DNA of 64,000 nucleotides. Source: Amaranthus tricolor (Eukaryota; Streptophyta; Magnoliopsida; Caryophyllales; Amaranthaceae). How positions within the stretch are numbered: position 1 is the first letter of the stretch; every line of letters starts with the position of its first letter. The notes under the pieces are model-generated. The model was not told where the DNA came from and searched no databases. It saw only the letters and a list, made by a program, of their open reading frames with translations. Shown here in pieces: positions 37,668 through 51,100 of the stretch. The position numbers and the translations under genes were made by a program. Where the stretch lies: positions 24,305,767 through 24,369,766 of the forward strand of contig NC_080048.1 in the NCBI RefSeq assembly GCF_026212465.1, given 5' to 3'.

Positions 37668-40600
37668 TATGCTAGAAATTTCGTGTTAACTTGTGATTTT
37701 ATGGGTTTTTTACGCTTTTTTTGCACTTTCTCGCATAATGTAGCTTAGCTTAAACTTGGTTTGTTTTGTGCAAAACTTTGCACACGATACTATTTTGTAT
37801 ATATTATTTTTTTCAAGTGGTTAGAATTTAAAATCATTGTCATACGCTAGAAATTACGTGTTAAGTGGCGATTTTATGCGTTTTTAAGGTGTCTTTGCAC
37901 TTTCGCGTATAACGTAGCTCACACTTGGTTTGTTTTGCACGAAACTTGTAATATAACACTATTTGGTGTGTATTATTGGGTTGATGTGGTTAGAATCGTA
38001 AATCATAGTCATATGCTAGAAATTTCGTGTTAAGTTGCGATTTTATGGGTTTTTTTACGTTTCTTTTGCACTTTCGCGTACAAAGTAGCTCAAACTTGGT
38101 TTGTTTTGCACGCAACTTTGTACACGACACTATTTGGCATATATTATTGTGTTGAAGTGGTTAGAATTGAAAATCGTTTTCATATGCTAGAAATTACGTG
38201 TTAAGTTGCGATTTTATGGGTATTTAAACTTTTTTGGGACTTTTGCGCATAATGTAGCTCAAACTTAGTTTGTTTTGCAAGAAACTTGGCACATAACGCT
38301 ATTCGATATATATTAGTGTGTTGAAGTGGTTAGAATTGAAAATCATAGTCATATGCAAGAAATTTAGTGTTAAGATGAGATTTTATGGGTTTTTTATGCT
38401 TTTGTTGCACGGTCTCGCTTAAAGTAGCTTAAACTTGGTTCGTTTTGCACGTAACTTTGCACACGACACTATTTGGTATATATTACTGTTTTGAAGTTGT
38501 TAGAATTTATACTCATTGTCATTACACTAGAAATTATGTGTTAAGTGGCGATTTTATCGGTTTTTAAGGTATCTTTGAACTTTCGCACATAAGGTAGCTC
38601 ACACTTGGTTGTTTTGCACGAAACTTGTCATACAACACTATTTGGTATATATTATTGGGTTGAAGTGGTTAGAATTAAAAATCATAGTCATATGCTAGAA
38701 ATTTCGTGTTAAGTTGCGATTTTATGAGTTTTTTTACGCTTTTTTTACACTTTCGCGCATAAAGTAGCTCAAACTTGGTTTGTTTTGCACGAAACCTTGC
38801 ACACAACACTATTTGGTATATATTATTCTGTTGCAGTGTTTATAATTGAAAAACATAGTCATATGCAAGAAATTACGTGTTAAGTTGCGATTTTATGGGT
38901 TTTTAAGCTTTTTTGGTAATTTCGCGCATAAAGTAGCTCAAACATGGTTTGTTTTTGCACAAAACTTGGCACACGACACTATTTAATATATATTATTGTG
39001 TTGAAGTTATTGGAAACGAAAATCATAGTCATATGCTAGAAATTACGTGTTAAGTTGCGATTTTATGGGTTTTTAAGCTTTTTGGTGCTTTCGTGCATAA
39101 AGTGGTTCAAACTTGGTTTGTTTTGCACGAAACTTGGAACACAATGCTATTCGATATATATTAGTGTGTTGAAGAGGTTAGAATTGAAAATCATAGTCAT
39201 ATGCTAGAAATTTCGTGTTAACTTGTGATTTTATGGGTTTTTTACGCTTTTTTTGCACTTTCTCGCATAATGTAGCTTAGCTTAAACTTGGTTTGTTTTG
39301 TACAAAACTTTGCACACGACACTATTTTGTATATATTATTTTTTTTCAAGTGGTTAGAATTTAAAATCATTGTCATACGCTAGAAATTACGTGTTAAGTG
39401 GCGATTTTATGCGTTTTTAAGGTTTCTTTGCACTTTCGCGTATAACGTAGCTCACACTTGGTTTGTTTTGCACGAAACTTGTCATATAACACTATTTGGT
39501 GTGTATTATTGGGTTGATGTGGTTAGAATCGTAAATCATAGTCATATGCTAGAAATTTCGTGTTAAGTTGCGATTTTATGGGTTTTTTTACGTTTCTTTT
39601 GCACTTTCGCGTACAAAGTAGCTCAAACTTGGTTTGTTTTGCACGAAACTTTGTACACGACACTATTTGACATATATTATTGTGTTGAAGTGGTTAGAAT
39701 TGAAAATCGTTGTCATATGCTAGAAATTACGTGTTAAGTTGCGATTTTATGGGTATTTAAACTTTTTTGGCACTTTTGCGCATAATGTAGCTCAAACTTA
39801 GTTTGTTTTGCAAGAAACTTGGCACATAACGCTATTCGATATATATTAGTGTGTTGAAGTGGTTAGAATTGAAAATCATAGTCATATGCAAGAAATTTAG
39901 TGTTAAGATGAGATTTTATGGGTTTTTTATGCTTTTGTTGCACGGTCTCGCTTAAAGTAGCTTAAACTTGGTTCGTTTTGCACGTAACTTTGCACACCGA
40001 CACTATTTGGTATATATTACTGTTTTGAAGTTGTTAGAATTTAAACTCATTGTCATACGCTAGAAATTATGTGTTAAGTGGCGATTTTATGGGTTTTTAA
40101 GGTATCTTTGAACTTTCGCACATAAGGTAGCTCACACTTGGTTTGTTTTGCACGAAACTTGTCATACAACACTATTTGGTATATATTATTGGGTTGAAGT
40201 GGTTAGAATTAAAAATCATAGTCATATGCTAGAAATTTCGTGTTAAGTTGCGATTTTATGAGTTTTTTTACGCTTTTTTTACACTTTCGCGCATAAAGTA
40301 GCTCAAACTTGGTTTGTTTTGCACGAAACCTTGCACACAACACCATTTGGTATATATTATTCTGTTGCAGTGTTTATAATTGAAAAACATAGTCATATGC
40401 AAGAAATTACGTGTTAAGTTGCGATTTTATGGGTTTTTAAGCTTTTTTGGTAATTTCACGCATAAAGTAGCTCAAACTTGGTTTGTTTTGCACGAAACCT
40501 TGCACACAACACTATTTAATATATATTATTGTGTTGAAGTTATTGGAAACGAAAATCATAGTCATATGCTAGAAATTACGTGTTAAGTTGCGATTTTATG

Positions 40601-43600
40601 GGTTTTTAAGCTTTTTGGTGCTTTCGTGCATAAAGTGGTTCAAACTTGGTTTGTTTTGCACGAAACTTGGAACACAATGCTATTCGATATATATTAGTGT
40701 GTTGAAGAGGTTAGAATTGAAAATCATAGTCATATGCTAGAAATTTCGTGTTAACTTGTGATTTTATGGGTTTTTTACGCTTTTTTTGCACTTTCTCGCA
40801 TAATGTAGCTTAGCTTAAACTTGGTTTGTTTTGTGCAAAACTTTGCACACGACACTATTTTGTATATATTATTTTTTTCAAGTGGTTAGAATTTAAAATC
40901 ATTGTCATACGCTAGAAATTACGTGTTAAGTGGCGATTTTATGCGTTTTTAAGGTGTCTTTGCACTTTCGCGTATAACGTAGCTCACACTTGGTTTGTTT
41001 TGCACGAAACTTGTAATATAACACTATTTGGTGTGTATTATTGGGTTGATGTGGTTAGAATCGTAAATCATAGTCATATGCTAGAAATTTCGTGTTAAGT
41101 TGCGATTTTATGGGTTTTTTACGTTTCTTTTGCACTTTCGCGTACAAAGTAGCTCAAACTTGGTTTGTTTTGCACGCAACTTTGTACACGACACTATTTG
41201 GCATATATTATTGTGTTGAAGTGGTTAGAATTGAAAATCGTTTTCATATGCTAGAAATTACGTGTTAAGTTGCGATTTTATGGGTATTTAAACTTTTTTG
41301 GGACTTTTGCGCATAATGTAGCTCAAACTTAGTTTGTTTTGCAAGAAACTTGGCACATAACGCTATTCGATATATATTAGTGTGTTGAAGTGGTTAGAAT
41401 TGAAAATCATAGTCATATGCAAGAAATTTAGTGTTAAGATGAGATTTTATGGGGTTTTTTATGCTTTTGTTGCACGGTCTCGCTTAAAGTAGCTTAAACT
41501 TGGTTCGTTTTGCACGTAACTTTGCACACGACACTATTTGGTATATATTACTGTTTTGAAGTTGTTAGAATTTATACTCATTGTCATACACTAGAAATTA
41601 TGTGTTAAGTGGCGATTTTATCGGTTTTTAAGATATCTTTGAACTTTTGCACATAAGGTAGCTCACACTTGGTTGTTTTGCACGAAACTTGTCATACAAC
41701 ACTATTTGGTATATATTATTGGGTTGAAGTGGTTAGAATTAAAAATCATAGTCATATGCTAGAAATTTCGTGTTAAGTTGCGATTTTATGAGTTTTTTTT
41801 ACGCTTTTTTTACACTTTCGCGCATAAAGTAGCTCAAACTTGGTTTGTTTTGCACGAAACCTTGCACACAACACTATTTGGTATATATTATTCTGTTGCA
41901 GTGTTTATAATTGAAAAACATAGTCATATGCAAGAAATTACGTGTTAAGTTGCGATTTTATGGGTTTTTAAGCTTTTTTGGTAATTTCGCGCATAAAGTA
42001 GCTCAAACATGGTTTGTTTTGCACAAAACTTGGCACACGACACTATTTAATATATATTATTGTGTTGAAGTTATTGGAAACGAAAATCATAGTCATATGC
42101 TAGAAATTACGTGTTAAGTTGCGATTTTATGGGTTTTTAAGCTTTTTGGTGCTTTCGTGCATAAAGTGGTTCAAACTTGGTTTGTTTTGCACGAAACTTG
42201 GAACACAATGCTATTCGATATATATTAGTGTGTTGAAGAGGTTAGAATTGAAAATCATAGTCATATGCTAGAAATTTCGTGTTAACTTGTGATTTTATGG
42301 GTTTTTTACGCTTTTTTTGCACTTTCTCGCATAATGTAGCTTAGCTTAAACTTGGTTTGTTTTGTACAAAACTTTGCACACGACACTATTTTGTATATAT
42401 TATTTTTTTCAAGTGGTTAGAATTTAAAATCATTGTCATACGCTAGAAATTACGTGTTAAGTGGCGATTTTATGCGTTTTTAAGGTTTCTTTGCACTTTC
42501 GCGTATAACGTAGCTCACACTTGGTTTGTTTTGCACGAAACTTGTCATATAACACTATTTGGTGTGTATTATTGGGTTGATGTGGTTAGAATCGTAAATC
42601 ATAGTCATATGCTAGAAATTTCGTGTTAAGTTGCGATTTTATGGGTTTTTTACGTTTCTTTTGCACTTTCGCGTACAAAGTAGCTCAAACTTGGTTTGTT
42701 TTGCACGAAACTTTGTACACGACACTATTTGACATATATTATTGTGTTGAAGTGGTTAGAATTGAAAATCGTTGTCATATGCTAGAAATTACGTGTTAAG
42801 TTGCGATTTTATGGGTATTTAAACTTTTTTGGCACTTTTGCGCATAATGTAGCTCAAACTTAGTTTGTTTTGCAAGAAACTTGGCACATAACGCTATTCG
42901 ATATATATTAGTGTGTTGAAGTGGTTAGAATTGAAAATCATAGTCATATGCAAGAAATTTAGTGTTAAGATGAGATTTTATGGGTTTTTTATGCTTTTGT
43001 TGCACGGTCTCGCTTAAAGTAGCTTAAACTTGGTTCGTTTTGCACGTAACTTTGCACACGACACTATTTGGTATATATTACTGTTTTGAAGTTGTTAGAA
43101 TTTAAACTCATTGTCATACGCTAGAAATTATGTGTTAAGTGGCGATTTTATGGGGTTTTTAAGGTATCTTTGAACTTTCGCACATAAGGTAGCTCACACT
43201 TGGTTTGTTTTGCATGAAACTTGTCATACAACACTATTTGGTATATATTATTGGGTTGAAGTGGTTAGAATTAAAAATCATAGTCATATGCTAGAAATTT
43301 CGTGTTAAGTTGCGATTTTATGAGTTTTTTAACGCTTTTTTTACACTTTCGCGCATAAAGTAGCTCAAACTTGGTTTGTTTTGCACGAAACCTTGCACAC
43401 AACACCATTTGGTATATATTATTCTGTTGCAGTGTTTATAATTGAAAAACATAGTCATATGCAAGAAATTACGTGTTAAGTTGCGATTTTATGGGTTTTT
43501 AAGCTTTTTTGGTAATTTCACGCATAAAGTAGCTCAAACTTGGTTTGTTTTGCACGAAACCTTGCACACAACACTATTTAATATATATTATTGTGTTGAA

Positions 43601-46600
43601 GTTATTGGAAACGAAAATCATAGTCATATGCTAGAAATTACGTGTTAAGTTGCGATTTTATGGGTTTTTAAGCTTTTTGGTGCTTTCGTGCATAAAGTGG
43701 TTCAAACTTGGTTTGTTTTGCACGAAACTTGGAACACAATGCTATTCGATATATATTAGTGTGTTGAAGAGGTTAGAATTGAAAATCATAGTCATATGCT
43801 AGAAATTTCGTGTTAACTTGTGATTTTATGGGTTTTTTACGCTTTTTTTGCACTTTCTCGCATAATGTAGCTTAGCTTAAACTTGGTTTGTTTTGTGCAA
43901 AACTTTGCACACGACACTATTTTGTATATATTATTTTTTTCAAGTGGTTAGAATTTAAAATCATTGTCATACGCTAGAAATTACGTGTTAAGTGGCGATT
44001 TTATGCGTTTTTAAGGTGTCTTTGCACTTTCGCGTATAACGTAGCTCACACTTGGTTTGTTTTGCACGAAACTTGTAATATAACACTATTTGGTGTGTAT
44101 TATTGGGTTGATGTGGTTAGAATCGTAAATCATAGTCATATGCTAGAAATTTCGTGTTAAGTTGCGATTTTATGGGTTTTTTACGTTTCTTTTGCACTTT
44201 CGCGTACAAAGTAGCTCAAACTTGGTTTGTTTTGCACGCAACTTTGTACACGACACTATTTGGCATATATTATTGTGTTGAAGTGGTTAGAATTGAAAAT
44301 CGTTTTCATATGCTAGAAATTACGTGTTAAGTTGCGATTTTATGGGTATTTAAACTTTTTTGGGACTTTTGCGCATAATGTAGCTCAAACTTAGTTTGTT
44401 TTGCAAGAAACTTGGCACATAACGCTATTCGATATATATTAGTGTGTTGAAGTGGTTAGAATTGAAAATCATAGTCATATGCAAGAAATTTAGTGTTAAG
44501 ATGAGATTTTATGGGTTTTTTATGCTTTTGTTGCACGGTCTCGCTTAAAGTAGCTTAAACTTGGTTCGTTTTGCACGTAACTTTGCACACGACACTATTT
44601 GGTATATATTACTGTTTTGAAGTTGTTAGAATTTATACTCATTGTCATACACTAGAAATTATGTGTTAAGTGGCGATTTTATCGGTTTTTAAGATATCTT
44701 TGAACTTTTGCACATAAGGTAGCTCACACTTGGTTGTTTTGCACGAAACTTGTCATACAACACTATTTGGTATATATTATTGGGTTGAAGTGGTTAGAAT
44801 TAAAAATCATAGTCATATGCTAGAAATTTCGTGTTAAGTTGCGATTTTATGAGTTTTTTTACGCTTTTTTTACACTTTCGCGCATAAAGTAGCTCAAACT
44901 TGGTTTGTTTTGCACGAAACCTTGCACACAACACTATTTGGTATATATTATTCTGTTGCAGTGTTTATAATTGAAAAACATAGTCATATGCAAGAAATTA
45001 CGTGTTAAGTTGCGATTTTATGGGTTTTTAAGCTTTTTTGGTAATTTCGCGCATAAAGTAGCTCAAACATGGTTTGTTTTGCACAAAACTTGGCACACGA
45101 CACTATTTAATATATATTATTGTGTTGAAGTTATTGGAAACGAAAATCATAGTCATATGCTAGAAATTACGTGTTAAGTTGCGATTTTATGGGTTTTTAA
45201 GCTTTTTGGTGCTTTCGTGCATAAAGTGGTTCAAACTTGGTTTGTTTTGCACGAAACTTGGAACACAATGCTATTCGATATATATTAGTGTGTTGAAGAG
45301 GTTAGAATTGAAAATCATAGTCATATGCTAGAAATTTCGTGTTAACTTGTGATTTTATGGGTTTTTTACGCTTTTTTTGCACTTTCTCGCATAATGTAGC
45401 TTAGCTTAAACTTGGTTTGTTTTGTACAAAACTTTGCACACGACACTATTTTGTATATATTATTTTTTTCAAGTGGTTAGAATTTAAAATCATTGTCATA
45501 CGCTAGAAATTACGTGTTAAGTGGCGATTTTATGCGTTTTTAAGGTTTCTTTGCACTTTCGCGTATAACGTAGCTCACACTTGGTTTGTTTTGCACGAAA
45601 CTTGTCATATAACACTATTTGGTGTGTATTATTGGGTTGATGTGGTTAGAATCGTAAATCATAGTCATATGCTAGAAATTTCGTGTTAAGTTGCGATTTT
45701 ATGGGTTTTTTACGTTTCTTTTGCACTTTCGCGTACAAAGTAGCTCAAACTTGGTTTGTTTTGCACGAAACTTTGTACACGACACTATTTGACATATATT
45801 ATTGTGTTGAAGTGGTTAGAATTGAAAATCGTTGTCATATGCTAGAAATTACGTGTTAAGTTGCGATTTTATGGGTATTTAAACTTTTTTGGCACTTTTG
45901 CGCATAATGTAGCTCAAACTTAGTTTGTTTTGCAAGAAACTTGGCACATAACGCTATTCGATATATATTAGTGTGTTGAAGTGGTTAGAATTGAAAATCA
46001 TAGTCATATGCAAGAAATTTAGTGTTAAGATGAGATTTTATGGGTTTTTTATGCTTTTGTTGCACGGTCTCGCTTAAAGTAGCTTAAACTTGGTTCGTTT
46101 TGCACGTAACTTTGCACACGACACTATTTGGTATATATTACTGTTTTGAAGTTGTTAGAATTTAAACTCATTGTCATACGCTAGAAATTATGTGTTAAGT
46201 GGCGATTTTATGGGTTTTTAAGGTATCTTTGAACTTTCGCACATAAGGTAGCTCACACTTGGTTTGTTTTGCACGAAACTTGTCATACAACACTATTTGG
46301 TATATATTATTGGGTTGAAGTGGTTAGAATTAAAAATCATAGTCATATGCTAGAAATTTCGTGTTAAGTTGCGATTTTATGAGTTTTTTTACGCTTTTTT
46401 TACACTTTCGCGCATAAAGTAGCTCAAACTTGGTTTGTTTTGCACGAAACCTTGCACACAACACCATTTGGTATATATTATTCTGTTGCAGTGTTTATAA
46501 TTGAAAAACATAGTCATATGCAAGAAATTACGTGTTAAGTTGCGATTTTATGGGTTTTTAAGCTTTTTTGGTAATTTCACGCATAAAGTAGCTCAAACTT

Positions 46601-48165
46601 GGTTTGTTTTGCACGAAACTTTGCACACAACACTATTTAATATATATTATTGTGTTGAAGTTATTGGAAACGAAAATCATAGTCATATGCTAGAAATTAC
46701 GTGTTAAGTTGCGATTTTATGGGTTTTTAAGCTTTTTGGTGCTTTCGTGCATAAAGTGGTTCAAACTTGGTTTGTTTTGCACGAAACTTGGAACACAATG
46801 CTATTCGATATATATTAGTGTGTTGAAGAGGTTAGAATTGAAAATCATAGTCATATGCTAGAAATTTCGTGTTAACTTGTGATTTTATGGGTTTTTTACG
46901 CTTTTTTTGCACTTTCTCGCATAATGTAGCTTAGCTTAAACTTGGTTTGTTTTGTGCAATACTTTGCACACGACACTATTTTGTATATATTATTTTTTTC
47001 AAGTGGTTAGAATTTAAAATCATTGTCATACGCTAGAAATTACGTGTTAAGTGGCGATTTTATGGGTTTTTAAGGTGTCTTTGCACTTTCGCGTATAACG
47101 TAGCTCACACTTGGTTTGTTTTGCACGAAACTTGTAATATAACACTATTTGGTGTGTATTATTGGGTTGATGTGGTTAGAGTCGTAAATCATAGTCATAT
47201 GCTAGAAATTTCGTGTTAAGTTGCGATTTTATGGGTTTTTTACGTTTCTTTTGCACTTTCGCGTACAAAGTAGCTCAAACTTGGTTTGTTTTGCACGAAA
47301 CTTTGTACACGACACTATTTGGCATATATTATTGTGTTGAAGTGGTTAGAATTGAAAATCGTTGTCATATGCTAGAAATTACGTGTTAAGTTGCGATTTT
47401 ATGGGTATTTAAACTTTTTTGGCACTTTTGCGCATAATGTAGCTCAAACTTAGTTTGTTTTGCAAGAAACTTGGCACATAACGCTATTCGATATATATTA
47501 GTGTGTTGAAGTGGTTAGAATTGAAAATCATAATCATATGCAAGAAATTTAGTGTTAAGATGAGATTTTATGGGTTTTTTATGCTTTTGTTGCACGGTCT
47601 CGCTTAAAGTAGCTTAAACTTGGTTCGTTTTGCACGTAACTTTGCACACGACACTATTTGGTATATATTACTGTTTTGAAGTTGTTAGAATTTAAACTCA
47701 TTGTCATACGCTAGAAATTATGTGTTAAGTGGCGATTTTATGGGTTTTTAAGGTATCTTTGAACTTTCGCACATAAGGTAGCTCACACTTGGTTTGTTTT
47801 GCACGAAACTTGTCATACAACACTATTTGGTATATATTATTGGGTTGAAGTTGTTAGAATTAAAAATCATAGTTATATGCTAGAAATTTCGTGTTAAGTT
47901 GCGATTTTATGAGTTTTTTTACGCTTTTTTTACACTTTCGCGCATAAAGTAGCTCAAACTTGGTTTGTTTTGCACGAAACCTTGCACACAACACTATTTG
48001 GTATATATTATTCTGTTGCAGTGTTTATAATTGAAAAACATAGTCATATGCAAGAAATTACGTGTTAAGTTGCGATTTTATGTGTTTTTAAGCTTTTTTG
48101 GTAATTTCGCGCATAAAGTAGCTCAAACATGGTTTGTTTTGCACAAAACATGGCACACGACACTA
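37668..48165. repeat. Satellite array with alternating HOR subtypes (dimer of 9-mers, about 3,060 bp)
   Basis: Unit starts after the gap are 38846, 40380, 41911, 43442, 44971, 46501 and 48031. Two subtypes alternate. Type a (38846, 41911, 44971) has gcacaaaacttggcac in m1 and tttgacatatatt in m5. Type b (the partial unit right after the gap, 40380 and 43442) has aatttcacgcataaag, gcacgaaaccttgcac, aaggtgtctttgc, acgcaactttg, cgttttcatatg, tttgggac and atcggtttttaag. Same-type units are 3,059-3,066 bp apart (38846-41911, 40380-43442, 41911-44971), so the effective repeat is an 18-monomer dimer. The unit at 46501 is a chimera: type b up to about 47135, not b after about 47290. Confidence 0.9.
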
Positions 48166-51100
48166 TTCGATATATATTAGTGTGTTGAAGTGGTTAAAAT
48201 TTAAAATGATAGTCATATGCTAGAACTTTCGTGTTAAGTTACGATTTTATGGGTTTTTTACGCTTTTTTTGCACTTTCGCGCATAAGTAGGTCAATCTTG
48301 GTTATTTTGCACGAAACTTGGCACACGACAATATTTGGTATATATTATTGTGTTGAAGTGGTTAGAATCGAAAATCATAATCATAAGCTAGAAATTACAT
48401 TTTAAGTATCGATTTTATGGGTTTTTATGCTTTTTTGGTACTTTCGCGCATAAAGTAGCTCAAACTTGGTTTGTATTACACGAAACTTGTCACACGACAC
48501 TATTTAATATATATTTTTTTGTTTCAGTGGCTTGAAACGAAAATCATAGTGATATGCTAGAAATTACGTCTTGAGTTGCGATTTTATGAGTTTTAAAGCT
48601 TTTTTGGCACTTTTGCGCATAAAGTAGCTGAAACTTGGTTTGTTTTGCACGAAACATGGCACACAACACTATTCGATATATATTAGTGTGTTGAAGTGGT
48701 TAAAATTTAAAATGATAGTCATATTCTAGTAATCGTGTTAAGTTACGATTTTATGGGTTTTTTTACGCTTTTTTTGCACTTTCGGGCATAATGTAGGTCA
48801 ATCTTGGTATGTTTTGCACGAAACTTGGCACACGACACTATTTGGTACATATTATTGTGTTGAAGTGGTTAGAATTGAAAATCATAATCATATGCTAGAA
48901 ATTACGTTTTAAGTTGCGATTTTTTGGTTTTTAAGCTTTTTTGGCACTTTCTCGCATAAAGTAGCTGAAACATGGTTTGTTTTGCATGAAACTTGGCACA
49001 CGACACTATTTGATACATAATAATGTGTTGAAGTGGTAAGAATTGAAAATCATAGTCATATGCTAGAAATGTTAAGTTGCGATTTTATGGGTTTTTTACG
49101 CTTTTTTTTCCATTTTCGCGCATAAAGTAGCTCAAACTTGGTTTGTTTTGCACGAAACTTGGCACACAACACTATTCGATATATATTAGTGTGTTGAAGT
49201 GGTTAGAATTGAAAATCATAGTCATATGCTAGAAATTTCGTGTTATGTTGCGATTTTATGGGTTTTTTACACTTTTTTTCCATTTTCGCGCATAAAGTAG
49301 TTCAAACTTGGTTTGTTTTGCACGAAACTTGGCACACAAAATTATTCGATATGTACTAGTGTGTTGAAGTGGTTAGAATTGAAAATCAAAGTCATATGCT
49401 AGAAATTTCGTGTTAAGTTGTGATTTTATGGGTTTTTTACGCTTTTTTTGCACTGTCTCACATAATGTAGCGTAGCTTAAGCTTGGTTTGTTTTGTACGA
49501 AACTTTGCACACGACACTATTTTGTATATATTATTGTGTTGAAGTGGTTAGAATTTAAAATCATTGTCATACGCTAGAAATTACGTGTTAAGTGGCGATT
49601 TTATGGGTTTTTAAGGTTTCTTTGCACTTTCGCGTATAACGTAGCTCACACTTGGTTTATTTTGCACGAAACTTCTCATATAACACTATTTGGTGAGTAT
49701 TATTGGGTTGAAGTGGTTTGAATCGTAAATCATAGTCATATGCTAGAAATTTCGTGTTAAGTTGCGATTTTATGGGTTTTTTACGTTTCTTTTGCACTTT
49801 CGCGTATAAAGTAGCTCAAACTTGGTTTGTTTTGCACGAAACTTTGCACACGACAGTATTTGGCATATGTTATTGTGTTGAAGTGGTTAGAATTGAAAAT
49901 CTTTGTCATATGCTAGAAATTACGTGTTAAGTTGCGATTTTATGGGTATTTAAACTTTTTTGGCACTTTTAAGCATAAAGTAGCTCAAACTTGGTTTGTT
50001 TTGCAAGAAACTTGGCACATAACGCTATTCGATATATATTAGTGTGTTGAAGTGGTTAGAATTGAAAATCATAGTCATATGCAAGAAATTTAGTGTTAAG
50101 ATGCGATTTTATGGGTTTTTTATGCTTTTGTTGCACGGTCTCGCTTAAAGTAGCTTAAACTTGGTTCTTTTTGCACGAAACTTTGAACACGACACTATTT
50201 GGTATATATTTCTGTTTTGAAGTAGTTAGAATTTAAAATCATTGTTATACGCCAGAAATTATGTGTTAAGTGGCGATTTTATGGGTTTTTAAGGTATCTT
50301 TGAACTTTCGCACATAAGGTAGCTCACACATGGTTTGTTTAGCACGAAACTTGTCATACAACACTATTTGGTATATATTATTGGGTTGAAGTGGTTAGAA
50401 TTAAAAATCATAGTCATATGCTAGAATTTTCGTGTTAAGTTGCAATTTTATGAGTTTTTTTATGCTTTTTTTACACTTTCGCGCATAAAGTAGCTGAAAC
50501 TTGGTTTGTTTTGCACGAAACCATGCACACAACACTATTTGGTATATATTATTCTGTTGCAGTGTTTATAATTGAAAAACATAGTCATATGCAAGAAATT
50601 ACATGTTAAGTTGCGATTTTATGGGTTTTGATGCTTTTTTGGTAATTTCGCTTATAAAGTAGCTCAAACTTGGTTTGTTTTGCACGAAACTTGGCACACG
50701 ACACTATTTAATATATATTATTGTGTTGAAGTTATTGGAAACGAAAATCATAGTCATATGCTAGAAATTACGTGTTAAGTTGCGATTTTATGGGTTTTTA
50801 AGCTTTTTTGGTGCCTTCGTGCATAAAGTGGTTCAAACTTGGTTTGTTTTGCACGAAACTTGGAACACAACGCTAGTCGATATATATTAGTGTGTTGAAG
50901 AGGTTAGAATTGAAAATCATAGTCATATGCTAGAAATTTCGTGTTAAGTTGCGATTTTATGGGTTTTTTACGCTTTTTTTTGCACTTTCGCGCATTAAGT
51001 AGGTCAATCTTGGTTATTTTGCACGAAACTTGGCACACGACACTATTTGGTACATATTATTGTGTTGAAGTGGTTACTATTGAAAATCATAATCATATGC

